Shown here: positions 37,801 to 45,667 of the stretch, in pieces | Layout: every line of letters begins with the position of its first letter | Numbering within the stretch: the stretch's first letter is position 1 | From: Sanderia malayensis | Taxonomy: Eukaryota > Cnidaria > Scyphozoa > Semaeostomeae > Pelagiidae | Assembly: GCA_013076295.1 (NCBI GenBank) | Contig: RQOL01000616.1 | Coordinates: forward strand, 3,748,392-3,812,391 | DNA: 64,000 nucleotides | Reading direction: 5' to 3' | Position numbers and translations under genes: made by a program | The notes under the pieces: generated by a model | What the model was told of the DNA's origin: nothing | Databases searched by the model: none | What the model saw: the letters and a program-made list of their open reading frames with translations, nothing else

Positions 37801-38907
37801 TTATGCAAGATTTGCAGCATAATTCAGTCTATTATCATGAGTAGTGATAGCATTGTTGATTAACTTGACAAGATTAGCATCTTGTGATGTGCATCCTGAA
37901 AACCCAGCACATGGCTTCAAGCATTTCAACTTGTAAAATGCCATCACATCTTGGGGTGACATGTTAGCACACGTGGATCTAGCACTCTTTATGCAAGCTT
38001 CTCTTAACTGTGGTTCTGTCTTGATGACGAAATCTGTTTTAACCGTTTTCAACGCTTCGCCGTATGCTTTGTACAGTTCTAGTGCTTCTTTTGCAATATC
38101 TCCCATCCACACGTCCAGTGTTTTGTTCTTATTTCTATCCAAGAAGAAGTCTCTGTGTTGCCTTCTCGTAATGTAGAATGCACAGTGGCCTTGTTTAAAG
38201 AACTGCGTGCTTTTTGAAAAATCATTAATCGATTGACAATCAAGGTCACATCCTTTTGTTGTCACAATCACTTCGGGTGTACCAGTTGTGTCTGGCTCTG
38301 TTGGACCTGTTACTGGATCTGTTGGAAGAGGAACAACAACAACTTCTTCTTCCTTCTCTTCTTCTTTTTTCCTGATAATTATCTTTGCAATACTTTCTTT
38401 CACTTTATCTCTGATCTTTCTGATCGATTTGTCTACTTTTCTTGGTATTGTCTTGATTTTTCGTCCCGCTCTCTTTACTTCCTGGACGGTCTTGCGAACA
38501 GCTCTGCTTGCCTTTCGTATACTTCGTCGTACAGCTCTGCCTGCCTTTCTTACAACTTTTTTAACTTTCTGAGGTATTTTGCGGACTGCACTTCCGACTT
38601 TACGAACAGTTTTGCGAACAGCGCGTCCCACCTTTCGCACAGCACTTCGCACACGCACACGCCATCTTCTTCTTCGCCTTCCTCCCCAGGGTGAAGGTGA
38701 TCTCTTGACTCGTTCGTGAAGTTCTTCCTCGTCATTAGTTAACTCTCCTCCGTCAGAAAAGGAAACTTGGCCCTCCACATGTTCATCGTTTGCTTCGAAA
38801 TTCAATACCTGGTTATTCGACGCATCCTTTGGTTCAGCGTAGGAAATTTCAAGTGCACATAGCAGTGCTAATGATGCAAGTAGTAGCGTTGCTTTCATCG
38901 ATATCAT
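37801..38907 (-). CDS. Secreted cationic/8-Cys protein, paralogue 1 (unrecognised family)
   Basis: This is a 368-residue single-exon frame. The start ATG at 38907 opens a signal peptide (hydrophobic LLLASLALLCALEISYA). Residues ~25-68 are acidic (DDEELHE). RVKR followed by SPSPWGG at ~67-75 fits a furin-type cleavage site. Residues ~75-190 are extremely basic, starting GGRRRRRWRVRVR and continuing with repeats of the type VRKVGRAVRKTVRK, so a mature polycation could be released. A Glu/Lys then Pro/Thr linker follows. The C-terminal domain of about 145 residues has eight cysteines and the words FFLDRNKNKT, DVMAFYKLKCLKPCAGFSGC and LVKLINNA. I do not recognise this domain. The layout resembles precursors of cationic antimicrobial peptides or matrix/mineral-organising proteins, but function is inference. 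Tail-to-tail with BLTP1. Confidence 0.85.
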   Translation of the reverse strand: MISMKATLLLASLALLCALEISYAEPKDASNNQVLNFEANDEHVEGQVSFSDGGELTNDEEELHERVKRSPSPWGGRRRRRWRVRVRSAVRKVGRAVRKTVRKVGSAVRKIPQKVKKVVRKAGRAVRRSIRKASRAVRKTVQEVKRAGRKIKTIPRKVDKSIRKIRDKVKESIAKIIIRKKEEEKEEEVVVVPLPTDPVTGPTEPDTTGTPEVIVTTKGCDLDCQSINDFSKSTQFFKQGHCAFYITRRQHRDFFLDRNKNKTLDVWMGDIAKEALELYKAYGEALKTVKTDFVIKTEPQLREACIKSARSTCANMSPQDVMAFYKLKCLKPCAGFSGCTSQDANLVKLINNAITTHDNRLNYAANLA

Positions 38908-39271
38908 AATGTTATCGTTTCAATTTGCCGAAATGCAAAGTTTAATGGCGATAGCAAAGATATCGAAACGTCCTCCAGTCTTTCTTCGAGGCAATTCGCT
39001 GTGTCGTATTCGTATCGTATCGTATCCAGTATCCAGTGTGGAAGTGAATGATTGACATGATGCAATCTGCTTTTATTTTACTGCAACCGGAATCAAATAT
39101 TCAAATTTCTCCAACGTGTTTGTTTACATGAATCACGTTGAACCTTGGACTTCAGAAATACTTCCGTCCGAATCCTTCAAAAAAAACTTCCGAGCGAAAC
39201 AACCTGATACCTTTCGTTTTGTTATCCCCCCCTCCCCCCGCTGAGTTGAGTTTTGCAGGTCGGCGCGAACA

Positions 39272-40860
39272 GGTTGGTGATAGATATCAAAGGCCAGAGG
39301 GAGGTTAATTATCGGAAAAATCCGATTGATGGAGTGGCCGACAAACCTAACCAACCGACGAGAAATCGGAAAATAATAGATACTGGACCGAAAGCCGCAA
39401 AACTGTGGGTGGTGGGTGGACTAACGAACTTGACAGCAAGACGATAAAACTATTTTACGGATCTAAAGCACCATTTGGGAGTGGGGTTGGCTCGGAGCGC
39501 CAGAAAATGGAGAAGCCAGAAAATAGAGAAATTGAGGCTCCCAGAAAATGGAGAAATCTTTGTTTTCTTGCTTATTTGTTGTTGATTATCTTCCAGAAAC
39601 ACTTCTAAGACGTCAGGAATGTTGTTTTGCAGGTTTTTGCCAAGTTTAAACAAATTTCCAATAATATAAGTAATATTTTAGTGCATTTTAAAACCTCACA
39701 GTGCTGCGAAAACACTTAGGCCACTTTTTTCATAGAAACAACAAAATTTCGTGATGAATTGAATGACAGGGGAAGACGGGGGTGCAATTTGCATTGAAAT
39801 TATCATAAAATATTACAATTACAATAACAATTGCTTAATAAAGTAATTAATGAATCTGTGTCAGGTGTTGAAATTGTGGCTTGTAGCTATTTGCAATTTT
39901 TTGATTGCTGTTGCTTATATTTCTTGAGTTTCGTTGAATGTCAACCGGCTTTGTTTCTCATGTTGTTCTTATTTGTTGAGCAAATATTAGCAGGATGTTT
40001 CTTTAGTTAAAATTACAGCAAAAATTGAAATTTAGGTATGATAATATGAAAAAGACAATAGGCCATTGTTACCTGTTTTTCCCGCAGCCATGATTATTGA
40101 TTTAGACTTCGCATACTTACACACTTGATATACAAGCCGTCTTTTTAATGCTACAAGGCTCGTTGTTGTATTTATTTGGGAAAAGGGTTACATGGATTGC
40201 GTTACACGCTTTTTTTTTATAAGGAACCTAGCTCGGGCCTAGTTCTTTAAATTCCTTATTTTGAGACCTCTTTTGACCATTTTGTAGTTCTAAAAGTTCC
40301 TTAATAGTTCCTTAATTTTAAGTTCGCATTTGGTGGACATAATTAGTACAGACGCAAGAAAAGCATTTAAATTCAACGTTTTGCTATAAACTTGTGAAAA
40401 GATGACAGGTAAAAACATGAAGAAGCTTCATATAATGTAAAAGTACTGAAAATCAATGGAGCCGGCTTCCTAATTGTAAATTGTGCGGAAATATAAATAT
40501 ATTCAAAATTAAAAAGTTCCTTAGTGATTTGGCCTTTAGTAGCAAAAGTTCCTTAAGTTTTTTGACCTTCTACATGTAGGTTCCTTATAAACGGTTCCTT
40601 ATAAAAAAAAAGCCTGTAATGTTTGCACGCATCAGATAGCAGCCAAATTGCACAACCCCATACACAATTCAAAACGAAAACACCGGGAAATTAAATTCGC
40701 GCCAAAAGACTGTCTATAATTCTGAGCCTGAGACCGATAGACCGATACGACAATAACGACGTTTATTGTCGTACGAATATTGCTCTCGGTCTCGGTCCTG
40801 AGCCACGAAAATATTAATTCTCGCCAACCTCCCTCTGGCCTTTGATATCTATCACCAACC
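39272..40860. mobile_element. 1.6-kb segment bounded by perfect 35-bp inverted repeats
   Basis: GGTTGGTGATAGATATCAAA... at 39272-39306 is exactly reverse-complemented at 40826-40860, and similarity continues outside through GCGCGAACAG. There is no transposase-like frame inside. It could be a non-autonomous transposon or two opposed copies of a short repeat. Confidence 0.6.
40208..40613. mobile_element. MITE with GCTTTTTTTTTATAAGGAAC termini and internal GTTCCTTA repeats
   Basis: The terminal repeats at 40208-40228 and 40593-40613 are inverted copies. Between them GTTCCTTA or close variants recur at least seven times on the plus strand (for example 40299, 40309, 40514, 40551, 40580). The ends strongly resemble internal units, so the element may have grown by unit amplification. 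Confidence 0.65.
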
Positions 40861-41086
40861 GCGCGAACAGTTTAGTTTGTGCAAAGAAAGACGAGATTTT
40901 TGTGTGCTGAAAAAGGACAACATTTGTTGAAACTTATTCATCATTAACATAATATCATATGCATGACAGTATGGATGTACTCAGTTAACAATAATAAGGT
41001 ATGTAATAAGAAAAAATCAGCATTAAAAAAGCATTAAAACTTAGCAGTTTTTAGCAAAATTGGCAGCAGTATAGTATTTAATTAAT

Positions 41087-41131
41087 TGTCATGAACAGCA
41101 ATAGCATTATTGATCAACTTGAGAGCTGAGA
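41087..41131 (-). repeat. Copied C-terminal coding piece in the 3' UTR of paralogue 2
   Basis: TGTCATGAACAGCAATAGCA then TTATTGATCAACTTGA nearly repeats the terminal coding segment at 41150-41185 (which encodes KLINNAIAAHDN). The same relic lies behind paralogue 3 at about 43138-43174, so it predates the unit duplication. Confidence 0.75.
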
Positions 41132-41132
41132 T

Positions 41133-42233
41133 CTAAGCAGTGTTTAATTTATTGTCATGAGCAGCAATGGCATTATTGATCAACTTGACAAGATTAGCAT
41201 CTTGTGATGTGCATCCTGAAAACCCAGCACATGGCTTCAAGCATTTCAACTTATAAAATGCCATCACATCTTGGGCAGGTTTGCTGGTGCAAGCGGTTCT
41301 TGCACTTGTTATGCAAGCTTGTCTGAGCTGCTGTCCAGTTTTGACAACGAAATCCTTCTTAACAGCTTTCAATGCATCGGCGTATGCTTTGTACAGGTCT
41401 AGTGCTTCTGTCACAATGGATGCGACCCATGATTCCAGTGTTTTGTTCTTGTTTCTGTCTAAGAAGAAGTCTCTGTGTTGCCTTCTCGCCATATAGAATG
41501 CACAATAGTCTTGACTGAAGAACGCTGCATTTTGTGCAAATCCTTTGATCGTCTGGCAATCAGCATCACATCCTTGTGTTGGAGCCACTGTTGGAGCCAC
41601 TGTCGGAGCAACTTCTTTTGTTCCTCCCCCATCTCCCCCACCTCCTCCAGTAATCTTGTTTAGTATCTTTTTAATAGCTGCTTTCACTTTATTTTTGATA
41701 TTTTTGATCGATTTACCAGCTTTTCTTGGTATTGTTGTGACTTTTCGTCCTACCTTCTTTATCTGTCTGACTAGCCTGCTTGCCTTTCGCAGGTTTCGTC
41801 GTACGATTCTCGGTATGATTCTCCTTACTCTGATTGTACGAACAATTCGGCGAATAGGTCGCACCACACGACGCAAACTCACACGGCGCAAACGCACGCG
41901 CACGCCACCCCATCTTCTCCTTCGCCTCCCTCCCCAAGGGGCCTTCTTCATTCGTTCACGAAGCTCATCATCATCTTCGTCATCGACTAGACTATCATCA
42001 TCATCATCATCAACTGGTATGCCTTCGCCATCGACTGGAATGCCTTCGTCATCGACTGGGATGTCTTCATCCTCACGGGCTGCTTTGGCTGCAATGTCAT
42101 CAGCCTTATCGTCATCTGTCTGCAAATTCAAAAGCTCGTTTTCCAATTCATTTCTTGGTTCACTTGAAGATTGTCCGATTGCACAAAGCATTGCCAATAC
42201 TGCAAGCAGCAAAGTTGTTTTCGTTGATATCAT
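41133..42233 (-). CDS. Secreted cationic/8-Cys protein, paralogue 2
   Basis: This is a 366-residue uninterrupted frame. Signal peptide LLLAVLAMLCAIGQSSSEP is followed by a strongly acidic region (residues ~35-95) with heptad-like repeats IPVDDEG / IPVDGEG and Asp runs, then RERMKKAPWGG. RMKK replaces the RVKR of paralogue 1, so furin-type processing may be weaker or use another enzyme. The basic domain (~100-200) starts GGRRRRRWGGVRVRLRRVSL and is rich in Arg, Ile and Val. A poly-Gly stretch and APTVAPTVAPTQ linker lead into the 8-Cys domain (GCDADC, FFLDRNKNKT, KCLKPCAGFSGC). A 5' UTR intron (42252-42365) is supported by GT-AG sites just upstream of the ATG. Function unknown; lies in duplicated unit A. 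Confidence 0.85.
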   Translation of the reverse strand: MISTKTTLLLAVLAMLCAIGQSSSEPRNELENELLNLQTDDDKADDIAAKAAREDEDIPVDDEGIPVDGEGIPVDDDDDDSLVDDEDDDELRERMKKAPWGGRRRRRWGGVRVRLRRVSLRRVVRPIRRIVRTIRVRRIIPRIVRRNLRKASRLVRQIKKVGRKVTTIPRKAGKSIKNIKNKVKAAIKKILNKITGGGGGDGGGTKEVAPTVAPTVAPTQGCDADCQTIKGFAQNAAFFSQDYCAFYMARRQHRDFFLDRNKNKTLESWVASIVTEALDLYKAYADALKAVKKDFVVKTGQQLRQACITSARTACTSKPAQDVMAFYKLKCLKPCAGFSGCTSQDANLVKLINNAIAAHDNKLNTA

Positions 42234-43182
42234 TGTGGCTGCCTTTGATTTCTGTTCAAATACAAAATTGAATGAAAAAGATTAGAAATATTCCAGAACA
42301 ATGATAAAAGAAACATTTATATTTAGATATTTTGTCGAAGCTGTTTTAGAAGTACTTTGACTTACCTTCAAACTCTCACTTGACACAAAAATTAAAAAAG
42401 GATGGAAAAACTATACCTTCCCTATCAGCAATTCCAGATAGACAGGCGATGCCAATATTATTATGGACTGACTTTTGTGTTTTCTGCAACCGGAATCAAA
42501 CACAGGAAGAAACACTACTTGCTAAGTTTTCTGTAATCAACCAATCACTTACCTTGTCTTGCTGATACCTCTGTCTTAGCTGTCAAGAGTGAAGCATCGC
42601 CTTAATTAGCTGTGTCTGTCGTCGAGGCAGTTTGAAAACGAGGCTTGAGACCTCGTCCCGGTTTCACTGTGCGCGTCACACTCATTTCTCGGTTTTTCTT
42701 TCTTTTTTGCATCACATATTATACCATCATTTTGGATAAAAAAAATATAAAAAGTATCCAATAGAAGCTCTCATCAAATATTGTTTACGAGCCCCGAGAA
42801 GGTCGACCTTATGAAAATTTAATGAACCGATTAATTAACGTGCCGGCAAATGGTTGTTGTACCTTATTGGATTTTAATTATACTCAAGACCAATCACTTT
42901 TCGTGGGGATTACTTAAGTAAGGCTAGCGCGAAGCACACCAGCCTTCCTAGTCTTGTGCTGAAAAAGGACAACATTTGTTGAAACTTATTCATCATTAAC
43001 ATAATATCATATGCATGACAGTATGGATATATAGTTAACAATAGGGTACGTGGTGAGAAAAAAATAAGCATTAAAAAGCATTAAAGCTCAGCAGCAGTTT
43101 TTAGCAAAATTGGCAGCAGTATAGTATTCAATTGATTGTCATGAACAGCAATGGCATTATTGATCAACTTGAGAGCTGAGAT
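42234..43182 (-). other. Upstream region of paralogue 2 and 3' flank of paralogue 3
   Basis: It contains the 5' UTR intron of paralogue 2 (42252-42365), a second probable donor near 42547, the conserved upstream block (42841-42912) with a CCAAT word at ~42758, and from 42955 the 3' end of duplicated unit B. No other gene was seen. Confidence 0.55.
42841..42912 (-). promoter_or_regulatory. Conserved upstream block of the secreted paralogues, copy A
   Basis: GGCAAATGGTTGTTGTACCT then TATTGGATTTTAATTATACT and TCACTTTTCGTGG is repeated at 44971-45043 and 45243-45309. It lies about 0.6 kb upstream of the ATG in copies A and B. Conservation next to two genes suggests promoter or enhancer function, though simple duplication also explains it. 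Confidence 0.45.
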
Positions 43183-44391
43183 TTAAGCAGAATTTCCAGC
43201 AATATTTAATTTATTGTCATGAGCAGCAATGGCATTATTGATCAACTTGACAAGATTAGCATCTTGTGATGTGCATCCTGAAAACCCAGCACATGGCTTC
43301 AAGCATTTCAACTTATAAAATGCCATCACATCTTGGGCAGGCTTGCTGGTGCAAGCGGTTCTTGCACTTGTTATGCAAGCTTGTCTGAGCTGCTGTCCAG
43401 TTTTGACAACGAAATCCTTCTTAACAGCTTTCAATGCATCGGCGTATGCTTTGTACAGGTCTAGTGCTTCTGTCACAATGGATGCGACCCATGATTCCAG
43501 TGTTTTGTTCTTGTTTCTGTCTAAGAAGAAGTCTCTGTGTTGCCTTCTCGCCATATAGAATGCACAATGGTCTTGTCTGAAGAACGCTGTACTTTGTGCA
43601 AGTCCTTTGATCTTCTGGCAATTAGCGTCACATCCTTGTGTCGGAGAAATTGTCGGACCCACTGTCGGACCCACTGTCGGAACAACTTTGTCTGTCCCTC
43701 CCCCACCTCCTCCACCTCCTCCAGTAATCTTCTTAAGTATCTTTTTAATAGCTGTTTTCACTTTATTTATGATCATGCGTCTTGGTATTGTTGTGACTTT
43801 TCGTCCTACCTTCTTTATCCGTCTGACTAGCCTGCTACGAACAAATCGGCGAATAAGTCTCCCCACACGGGGCAAACGCACACGGCGAAGACGTACACGG
43901 GGCAAACGCACACGGCGAAAACGTACACGGGGCAAGCGCACACGGGGCAAACGCACACGGCGCAAACGTACACGGGGCAAACGCACACGGCGCAAACGCA
44001 CACGGGGCAAACGCACACGGCGCAAACGCACACGGCGAAAGCTCACACGGCGCAAACGCACGCCACCCCATCTTCTTCTTCGCCTTCCTCCCCAACCAGG
44101 CGCCTTCTTCATTCGTTCACGAAGCTCGTCATCATCTTCGTCATCGGCTAGACTACCATCATCATCATCAACTGGGATGCCTTCGCCATCGACTGGAATG
44201 CCTTCGTCATCGACTGGGATGTCTTCATCCTCACGGGCTGCTTTGGCTGCAATGTCATCAGCCTTATCGTCATCTGTCTGTAAATTCAAAGGCTCGTTTT
44301 CCAATTCATTTCTTGGTTCACTTGAAGATTGTCCGATTGCACAAAGCATCGCCAATACTGCAAGCAGCAACTCTGTTTTTGTTGATATCAT
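43183..44391 (-). CDS. Secreted cationic/8-Cys protein, paralogue 3 with expanded VRLRR/VRLPR repeat
   Basis: This is a 402-residue single coding exon. Signal peptide and acidic region (IPVDDEG, IPVDGEG) nearly equal paralogue 2, then RERMKKAPGWGG. The basic domain contains about 13 tandem pentads of the form V-R-L-R/P-R (VRLRRVRLPRVRLRRVRLPR and so on), so every other residue is Arg over roughly 65 residues. A nine-glycine run and VGPTVGPTISPTQ linker precede the 8-Cys domain, which is almost identical to paralogue 2. The 5' UTR intron is 44410-44528. The pentads match a 15-bp DNA repeat (43860-44060), so the expansion arose by repeat slippage. Long open frames on the opposite strand are a by-product of the repeat. 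Function unknown. Confidence 0.85.
   Translation of the reverse strand: MISTKTELLLAVLAMLCAIGQSSSEPRNELENEPLNLQTDDDKADDIAAKAAREDEDIPVDDEGIPVDGEGIPVDDDDGSLADDEDDDELRERMKKAPGWGGRRRRRWGGVRLRRVSFRRVRLRRVRLPRVRLRRVRLPRVRLRRVRLPRVRLPRVRFRRVRLPRVRLRRVRLPRVGRLIRRFVRSRLVRRIKKVGRKVTTIPRRMIINKVKTAIKKILKKITGGGGGGGGGTDKVVPTVGPTVGPTISPTQGCDANCQKIKGLAQSTAFFRQDHCAFYMARRQHRDFFLDRNKNKTLESWVASIVTEALDLYKAYADALKAVKKDFVVKTGQQLRQACITSARTACTSKPAQDVMAFYKLKCLKPCAGFSGCTSQDANLVKLINNAIAAHDNKLNIAGNSA
43860..44065 (-). repeat. 15-bp coding minisatellite in paralogue 3
   Basis: On the plus strand the unit is CACACGGGGCAAACG or CACACGGCGCAAACG (also GTACACGG variants), alternating as a 30-bp higher-order unit. On the coding strand the units give RLPRV and RLRRV. 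About 13 units are present, against two recognisable ones in paralogue 2. Confidence 0.9.
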
Positions 44392-45173
44392 GGTGGCTGC
44401 CGCTTATTTCTGTCCAAATACAAAATTGAATGAAAAAGATTAGAAATTTTCTAGAACAATGATAGAAGAACATTTATATTTACATATTTTATCGAGACTG
44501 TTTTAGAAGTACATTGACTTTGACTTACCTTCCAAACTCTCACTTTACACAAAAATTCCAAAGGATGGCAAAACTATACCTTCCCTATCAGCAATTCCAG
44601 ATAGACAGGCGATGCCAGTATTGTGCACTCACTTTTGTGTTTTCTGCAACCGGAATCAAACGCAGGAGGAAATACGTGAGATTACTTGCTAAGTTTCCTA
44701 TAATCAACCAATCACTTGCCTTGTCTTGGTGATACCTCTGTCTTTGCTGTCAAGAGTGAAGCATTGCCTTACTTAGTCATGTCTGTCCTCGTCGGTTTTT
44801 CTTTCTTTTTTGCATCACATCGGATCAAATATTTCTGTGGCACTATATTATACCATCACTTTGGATAAAAAGAAGTAAAACAATTATCCAATAGATGCTC
44901 TCATCAAATATTGTTTACGTGCCCCGACAGGATTGACTTTAGGAAAATTTAATAACTTTTAATTAGATTTAACGGCAAATGGTTGTTGTACCTTATTGGA
45001 TTTTAACTATACTCAAGACTGATCACTTTTCGTGGGGATTACTTGGCGTGCCTACGGGACGGGGCCCCTTTGGTATTAGTTTATAAAAATGTACAAGAAA
45101 GACCTTAATCTATCAATTCACCTCAACACACACTTCTGTTTGTACGTAGATTTTTCCTACATTTACATTTACA

Positions 45174-45315
45174 TTACGTGTGCCCCGATAAGATCGGCCT
45201 TATGAAAATTCAATAAATTTTAATTAGAACCGATTAATTAACGTGCCGGCAAATGGTTGTTGTACCTTATTGGATTTTAATTATACTCAAGACTGATCAC
45301 TTTTCGTTGTCAGGC
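45174..45315 (-). repeat. Orphan third copy of the paralogue upstream block
   Basis: TTACGTGTGCCCCGATAAGA through the conserved block at 45243-45309 matches the upstream regions at 42785-42912 and 44915-45043, but no coding copy follows. Shared words such as AACCGATTAATTAACGTGCC ally it with copy A rather than copy B. It may be the remnant of a fourth gene, or a bare regulatory duplication. Confidence 0.7.
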
Positions 45316-45559
45316 CCGTTGTTAGTTTATAAAAATAAAATGTTATATGAGTTCTGCAACAGCTCAGCACATTACAATATAACATGCCTGTTACTCATCC
45401 TCCAATTTCAAAATCAAAACAGGCACGCATAATACAACTTAATTTATCAAAACTATCAAATCCTTTTTCCCTTGGCACTTGCACACTTGTATACATTAGA
45501 CTTCCTTTATCTTGAATGTAATGTTAAACAAAAGCCCCTTGCTGAATGAGAGCAAGACT

Positions 45560-45567
45560 TATAAATA
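45560..45567 (+). promoter_or_regulatory. TATA box candidate for the fucosyltransferase-like gene
   Basis: TATAAATA lies about 100 bp upstream of the first ATG (45668). Spacing fits transcription starting near 45590-45600. Confidence 0.4.
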
Positions 45568-45667
45568 AGAGAGAAGACGAAAGAATTGACATTTTCTTTT
45601 CTTCGTGCTTTTACAATCTCTGGGGATGACTTATCATTAACCTGAGAAAAACTTCCAGTTATTTGGT

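Larger units (their letters stand above)
38908..41132. other. Intergenic region between secreted paralogues 1 and 2
   Basis: It holds the upstream region of paralogue 1 and an inverted repeat pair (39272-39306 / 40826-40860) enclosing about 1.6 kb, with an inner GTTCCTTA-rich MITE (40208-40613). Short frames at 39253-39608 are not conserved-looking. The right part (40903-41132) belongs to the duplicated unit of paralogue 2. Confidence 0.5.
40903..42920. repeat. Duplicated unit A (contains secreted paralogue 2)
   Basis: The segment from GTGCTGAAAAAGGACAACAT to the end of the conserved upstream block at ~42912 is repeated at about 42955-45044. Identity is high in the 3' flank, the coding ends, the 5' UTR with its intron, and the upstream block. 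The main differences are the arginine-rich repeat and small indels. This is a direct tandem gene duplication of about 2.0-2.1 kb per unit. Confidence 0.85.
42955..45044. repeat. Duplicated unit B (contains secreted paralogue 3)
   Basis: This is the tandem copy of 40903-42920. It differs mostly by an expanded 15-bp repeat in the basic domain and by short indels in the flanks. Because 3' UTR, coding ends, 5' UTR intron and upstream block are all carried along, the duplication copied the whole transcription unit. Confidence 0.85.

Noticed and set aside
41545..42285. Long plus-strand frames antisense to secreted paralogue 2 (and 43607-44443 opposite paralogue 3)
   Set aside because: They are created by the low-complexity acidic and Arg-rich repeats. 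The minus-strand frame has a signal peptide, a coherent domain order and a 5' UTR intron, so the plus frames are shadows.
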